A stretch of DNA of 64,000 nt from assembly GCA_020636745.1 (NCBI GenBank), contig JACJXH010000003.1:186001-250000 (forward strand), given 5' to 3'. Positions 60,715 through 64,000 of the stretch are shown here, piece after piece (the stretch's first letter is position 1; the number at the start of each line of letters is the position of its first letter). Position numbers and translations under genes: made by a program. Source of the stretch: Lentimicrobiaceae bacterium (lineage in GTDB: Bacteria; Bacteroidota; Bacteroidia; Bacteroidales; Lentimicrobiaceae). The notes below the pieces were generated by a model. That model saw nothing but the letters and a program-made list of their open reading frames with translations. It had not been told where the DNA came from and did no database searches.

Positions 60715-61899
60715 TTATTTAATGTTTTCAATAATTAAAGCTGTTCCTTGTCCGCCTCCAATACAAAGTGTGGCCAAGCCCCTGTTTGCATTACGGCGTT
60801 TCATTTCATAAATCAGGGTGGTCAGGATTCTGGCACCTGATGCGCCGATGGGATGCCCTAATGCAATGGCTCCACCGTTCACATTTACTTTGAGCGGGTT
60901 TATTTTCAGGTCGCGCACAACAGCCAATGATTGCGCTGCAAAGGCTTCATTGGCTTCCACCAAATCAATGTCATCAATAGTCAGATTGGCTTTTTTCAAT
61001 GCTGCCAGTGTTGCTGGCACCGGCCCATAGCCCATAATTGCAGGGTCGAGAGTTGCATTACCGTATGATAATATTCTGGCCAGCGGCTTAAGTCCAAGTT
61101 GAGCTGCTTTTTCGGCTGACATAATAATCAGCATGGCAGCCCCGTCGTTAATTCCTGAAGCATTGCCGGCTGTTACAGTCCCGTCTTTTTTAAAAGCAGG
61201 TCGTAATGCTGATAGTTTTTCAATTTTGAGACCGTGTTTAGGAAATTCATCCGTATCAAAAATAACCGGGTCGCCTTTACGCTGAGGAATACTAACAGGA
61301 ACAATTTCTTCAGCAAACCGCCCGGCTTTCTGGGCTTCTTCAGTTCTGTGCTGACTTTCCAATGCGAAAGCATCCTGCTCCTCACGGCTAATATTCCAGC
61401 GTTCGGCTATATTTTCAGCAGTAATACCCATATGGTAGTTGTTAAAGGAATCGGTAAGACCGTCAAGAATCATGCTGTCCATAATCTGTCCGTGGCCCAT
61501 CCGGTATCCAGTGCGTCCCTGCATCATAAGGTAAGGGGCATTTGACATGCTTTCTGTTCCTCCGGCCAGCACAACATCGGCATCGCCCAGCATAATAAAC
61601 TGTGCCGCCATAGAAACCGCCCTTAAGCCCGAACCGCAAAGCTTGTTGATGGTCATGGCAGGCTTTGTATCGGGTATGCCAGCTTTAATGGCAATTTGGC
61701 GACTTACATTCTGCCCTAGTCCGGCCGAAAGAATATTTCCAATAATTGTTTCTGATATTTCATCAGGATTAATTCCTGCCCGGCGAATGGCTTCTTTGGC
61801 AGCTGTGATTCCTAATTCAGTGGCCGAAACCCCTGCCAATGCACCTCCAAAATTTCCGATTGCGGTGCGAACTGCTGATACAATTACTACTTCTTTCAT
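60715..61899 (-). CDS. Acetyl-CoA acetyltransferase (thiolase)
   Basis: The 394-residue thiolase has the acyl-accepting Cys in NKLCGSGLRA (about 88), His in ALGHPIGASGAR (about 350) and the second Cys in CIGGGQG (about 380). The chain length and motifs match the short-chain acetoacetyl-CoA type. It can cleave 3-oxoacyl-CoA to acetyl-CoA or run in reverse. It is the first gene of a six-gene minus-strand operon, and the promoter region lies at 61900-62108. Confidence 0.93.
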   Translation of the reverse strand: MKEVVIVSAVRTAIGNFGGALAGVSATELGITAAKEAIRRAGINPDEISETIIGNILSAGLGQNVSRQIAIKAGIPDTKPAMTINKLCGSGLRAVSMAAQFIMLGDADVVLAGGTESMSNAPYLMMQGRTGYRMGHGQIMDSMILDGLTDSFNNYHMGITAENIAERWNISREEQDAFALESQHRTEEAQKAGRFAEEIVPVSIPQRKGDPVIFDTDEFPKHGLKIEKLSALRPAFKKDGTVTAGNASGINDGAAMLIIMSAEKAAQLGLKPLARILSYGNATLDPAIMGYGPVPATLAALKKANLTIDDIDLVEANEAFAAQSLAVVRDLKINPLKVNVNGGAIALGHPIGASGARILTTLIYEMKRRNANRGLATLCIGGGQGTALIIENIK

Positions 61900-62108
61900 G
61901 AAAACAGGTTTACTTTTTTTTCACGAAGAAACAGCATTCACCCGGCCCAAGTCCAGTTCAATTACAAGATTTCAGGGTTGACTTAAAGCAATATATTTGG
62001 TTGGATATTTGTTTATAATATTAATATACAGCGTATTAGGTGTATCAATTAAGTTGTGGACTTAATATTTTTAATTTCTATCAGAAGTTAAGGATTAAAA
62101 ACAGGAAT
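61900..62108 (-). promoter_or_regulatory. Promoter region of the thiolase operon
   Basis: This part of the 326-bp gap has no gene. It holds copy 2 of the 14-mer AGGGTTGACTTAAA (61974-61987). On the minus strand it is preceded by TTG at a -33-like place, and an AT-rich stretch lies further upstream. A clear TAnnTTTG box is not visible, so this may be a regulated promoter. Confidence 0.35.
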
Positions 62109-62154
62109 GGGCTTTCAGAAAGAACTGTAAGGGATTAGTTCATCTGAAAAGCCC
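62109..62154 (-). terminator. Possible terminator of the porin gene
   Basis: GGGCTTTCAG (62109-62118) pairs with CTGAAAAGCCC (62144-62154) with one bulged A, over a 25-base loop. It lies 72 bp past the porin stop and is followed on the minus strand by a T-rich run a few bases on. Confidence 0.45.
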
Positions 62155-62225
62155 ATGGAAGTTATAATTCTAGCAGAATCAGTATTTAATTCCTTGTCCG
62201 GGAATCAATTCAACAAGTATGTTTC

Positions 62226-63455
62226 CTAGAACGAGTATTTTAAATGGGTTTGTAGCCGGAATCCATCTGCCTGAGTGGTATTGCTTACTGTCCCGTTTGC
62301 CTGAACGCTGCCATATGCAGCCATATTGTAACTCCATTCAGTCATAAGAGCAAACTTATGAATGGTAAGGGTTACACGAGGTGCAATACGGTATGTATCA
62401 TTGATGTCACTTCCCCTTCCATAACGGTTAATTTCAGCCAGTTCATCCGGACTGCTGGAGAGTCCCAGGTTTTTGGAGTATCCACCGAAAACAGAATAGG
62501 TGAGCTTTCCTTTTTTTAATAAAAGTTCAGTCCATACAGAAGCTGTTTTCATATTAAAGTATTCAATTGAACCGGTAAGGGGATCAATCGATTCAACATA
62601 TCCGCCCATCATCAGAAAGTTATACATGTTTTCGCCATAAAGTCCTTGAATTTTAGCAGTAAAATTTCCGGCATCTTTGCGCAAATAAACATTCCCCTGA
62701 AATGAGCTCAAGGTTTTTGTAAACTTTAACCCTTCAGTATCCTTTAAGCGTGGTTTTAAGGTTTTTTGACCAATCACAAAGCCGGCTTTCCATCCATCAT
62801 TTTGGTATTCAAGATTGAGATTAACTTCTGGAACAACAGCATTTCTCATATAATCAGGAGATGCTCCGCCAGGGCCAGTACTGGAAAAGTCTCTTTGCGT
62901 GAGTGCACTTATATGGCCACTTAATTTATTCGATAATTTAAATCCAAATCTGATTTGCGGGTTTCTTGATAAAACTGCAAAGGGTGCACCTCCACCCCAT
63001 CCCGAAACTTCAGGATATGAATTTAAAACAAAGAACGGATGCCAGAATTGTCCAACCAAAAGAGATGTTTTAGCCCATTCAAGTTTGATAATGGCATGCC
63101 GCAGGCGCATCATACTGATTACCGGATTGGCATTGCCCACAAAGTCCATTTCAAGTAAAGCACTTGAGCGCGCACCCAACATTTCAGGACCTGACACTTT
63201 AGCCTGAAGCCGGCTGTGAATGCTAAACATATTAAAATTGGCAATAGCATTCAAATCATCTCCGTTTGCATCGTTCGAAACCGGAGCAGGAAAAAGAAAA
63301 ACATCTCCCTCACGGGCAGTTACAGCCTGTCGTGAATCAAATATTGATTCAGAGCTGACAAAACCACCCAGCGTAACAGAATAATCTTTAGCTTCTTGTG
63401 CAAAAAGTAAAGCCGGAAAAAGAGCAGCCAAAAGTGGCAAGGTTATTTTTTTCAT
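62226..63455 (-). CDS. Outer-membrane porin-like barrel protein
   Basis: The 409-residue exported protein has a signal peptide (about 1-19, ending LLFAQ) and a barrel of about 16 strands ending HLKYSF, with the terminal Phe needed for BAM. The strands show porin-like features such as LLEMDFVGNAN and LLVGQFWHPFF. It is not SusC/SusD-like. It lies upstream of the thiolase operon on the same strand, separated by a possible terminator and a 326-bp gap, and may let a small acid or oligomer pass the outer membrane. Confidence 0.75.
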   Translation of the reverse strand: MKKITLPLLAALFPALLFAQEAKDYSVTLGGFVSSESIFDSRQAVTAREGDVFLFPAPVSNDANGDDLNAIANFNMFSIHSRLQAKVSGPEMLGARSSALLEMDFVGNANPVISMMRLRHAIIKLEWAKTSLLVGQFWHPFFVLNSYPEVSGWGGGAPFAVLSRNPQIRFGFKLSNKLSGHISALTQRDFSSTGPGGASPDYMRNAVVPEVNLNLEYQNDGWKAGFVIGQKTLKPRLKDTEGLKFTKTLSSFQGNVYLRKDAGNFTAKIQGLYGENMYNFLMMGGYVESIDPLTGSIEYFNMKTASVWTELLLKKGKLTYSVFGGYSKNLGLSSSPDELAEINRYGRGSDINDTYRIAPRVTLTIHKFALMTEWSYNMAAYGSVQANGTVSNTTQADGFRLQTHLKYSF

Positions 63456-63500
63456 TTTATATTTTTTAGCGTTTAGACTTTTGTGTTAATGTGAAGAGCC

Positions 63501-63525
63501 AATCTGAATATCGATAATTCAGATT
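63501..63525. repeat. 9-bp inverted repeat at the end of the dehydrogenase gene
   Basis: AATCTGAAT (63501-63509) and ATTCAGATT (63517-63525) are a perfect 9-bp dyad with spacer ATCGATA, itself nearly symmetrical. It overlaps the stop codon of the preceding minus-strand gene and lies 46 bp upstream of the porin start. It lacks a T run, so it is more likely an operator or stabilising hairpin than a terminator. Confidence 0.4.
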
Positions 63526-64000
63526 ATACTTTTGCAACTGTTGCTTTATCAACCAGGTAAAGGATTGACTTGTAAGAAATGCCACTATGTTTAGTCAGGC
63601 CAATCTCACAGGTCCGGCTGGTAGAATATCCATGAGTTGCTTCTGCAGGAGTTTGCGATTTCAAATTTCTCAACCCGTGAGAATTTAACTCAGGATGGCT
63701 AAATCCTCTGTCTCCGGCAAATCCACAGCAATTGGTATCGGGTTTAACAACTTTTTGGGCACACATTTCAGCCAGTTTCACCATCTTATCTTCAAGGCCC
63801 ATTTTTTTCGCACTGCAAACGGCAAAAACGCTAACAGTTTCATTAATTGGATTGAAAGTCAGATGAGGGACCAGAAATTCAAGCACAAACTCAATGGGTT
63901 CATATAATTTTAGTGAATTCCCCATATTTTCCTTCATGGTAAAAAGGCATGGGCTCATATCACATAAGATCGGATATTTACCATGTTCACTTGCTTTTAA
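63524..64000 (-). CDS. FAD/Fe-S D-2-hydroxyacid dehydrogenase (YdiJ-like), C-terminal part
   Basis: The frame is open to the window edge, so only the last 158 or so residues are seen. They form the C-terminal Fe-S (CCG/heterodisulfide-reductase-like) domain with CDMSPC, NCCGFAGDRGFSHPE and YSTSRTCEIGLTKHSG, which resembles E. coli YdiJ and D-lactate dehydrogenase fusions. Such proteins join a GlcD-like FAD domain with Fe-S domains and oxidise D-2-hydroxyacids such as D-2-hydroxyglutarate or D-lactate, passing electrons to an Fe-S chain. A shorter ATG at 63958 is not the true start, because the upstream codons continue in frame with family-like sequence. It is upstream of the porin gene. Confidence 0.82.
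   Translation of the reverse strand, partial: LKASEHGKYPILCDMSPCLFTMKENMGNSLKLYEPIEFVLEFLVPHLTFNPINETVSVFAVCSAKKMGLEDKMVKLAEMCAQKVVKPDTNCCGFAGDRGFSHPELNSHGLRNLKSQTPAEATHGYSTSRTCEIGLTKHSGISYKSILYLVDKATVAKV

Noticed and set aside
61547..61981. Open frame of 144 codons opposite the thiolase gene
   Set aside because: It is antisense to the thiolase N-terminus, including its active-site Cys region.
1..64000. CRISPR arrays, rRNA, tRNA, insertion sequences, prophage or restriction systems
   Set aside because: I looked for repeated spaced units, transposase, capsid and tRNA-like patterns by eye and found none that I can support.

Overview
The window reads as chromosomal DNA of a Bacteroidota bacterium, most likely order Bacteroidales or a near relative. 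The protein set points there: ClpC with a separate ClpS, the small DUF4295 ribosomal-type protein next to bL33, a DUF1015 protein after SerA, a eukaryotic-type glycogen branching enzyme, GH92 and outer-membrane barrels ending in Phe. So do the promoters: several have the Bacteroidota -33/-7 form (TTTG, about 19-20 bp, TAnnTTTG), and A-rich stretches rather than Shine-Dalgarno sites precede start codons. I see no rRNA, tRNA, CRISPR array, insertion sequence or prophage. The DNA looks like stable core and metabolic genome.

Layout. 1-6.1 kb (minus, after the tail of an Mpl-like ligase): a carboxymuconolactone-decarboxylase-like protein, a YciI-like protein, a hybrid histidine kinase and clpC. 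6.4-13.5 kb (plus): gyrA, a TPR protein, a branching enzyme and two small hypothetical genes. 13.5-19.7 kb (minus): a helical-repeat protein, an apparent structured non-coding RNA, an OB-like protein with a synthetase-type RelA/SpoT, floA-nfeD and an M48 lipoprotein protease. 19.8-25.1 kb: clpS, a Nudix hydrolase, a thioesterase, a MORN-repeat protein, rimO, ftsY, the DUF4295 protein and rpmG. 25.3-30.4 kb: xerD, an acidic protein, an SDR, cutC, a secreted EEP phosphatase and an outer-membrane barrel. 30.5-37.4 kb (plus): GH92 mannosidase with a class II aldolase-like gene, serA, a four-helix-bundle protein, then a leader with two mutually exclusive hairpins, DUF1015 and a tiny winged-helix protein. 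37.4-49.5 kb: a Cache-type hybrid kinase, an LtaS-like sulfatase-fold enzyme divergent from a four-gene lipid-linked glycosylation operon, a methyltransferase and a cation/proton antiporter. 49.7-64 kb (all minus): a TPR-like protein, an alpha/beta hydrolase lipoprotein, a barrel protein, an Ig-like lipoprotein, a six-gene CoA operon, a porin and the C-terminus of a YdiJ-like FAD/Fe-S dehydrogenase.

The most unusual part is the six-gene operon at 54.9-61.9 kb: thiolase, NAD-type short-chain dehydrogenase, sodium:solute symporter, CoA-transferase and two adjacent KAS III-fold proteins that keep a Cys nucleophile but have lost canonical His/Asn residues. Most of these fit uptake, activation, oxidation and thiolysis of a short 3-hydroxy or 3-oxo acid. 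The role of the divergent KAS III pair is not explained by any pathway I recognise. Other notable items are the approximately 320-nt structured RNA candidate near 14.1-14.4 kb, the attenuator-like leader at 35.84-35.94 kb, a RelA with a broken hydrolase motif, and several long perfect palindromes in divergent promoter regions.
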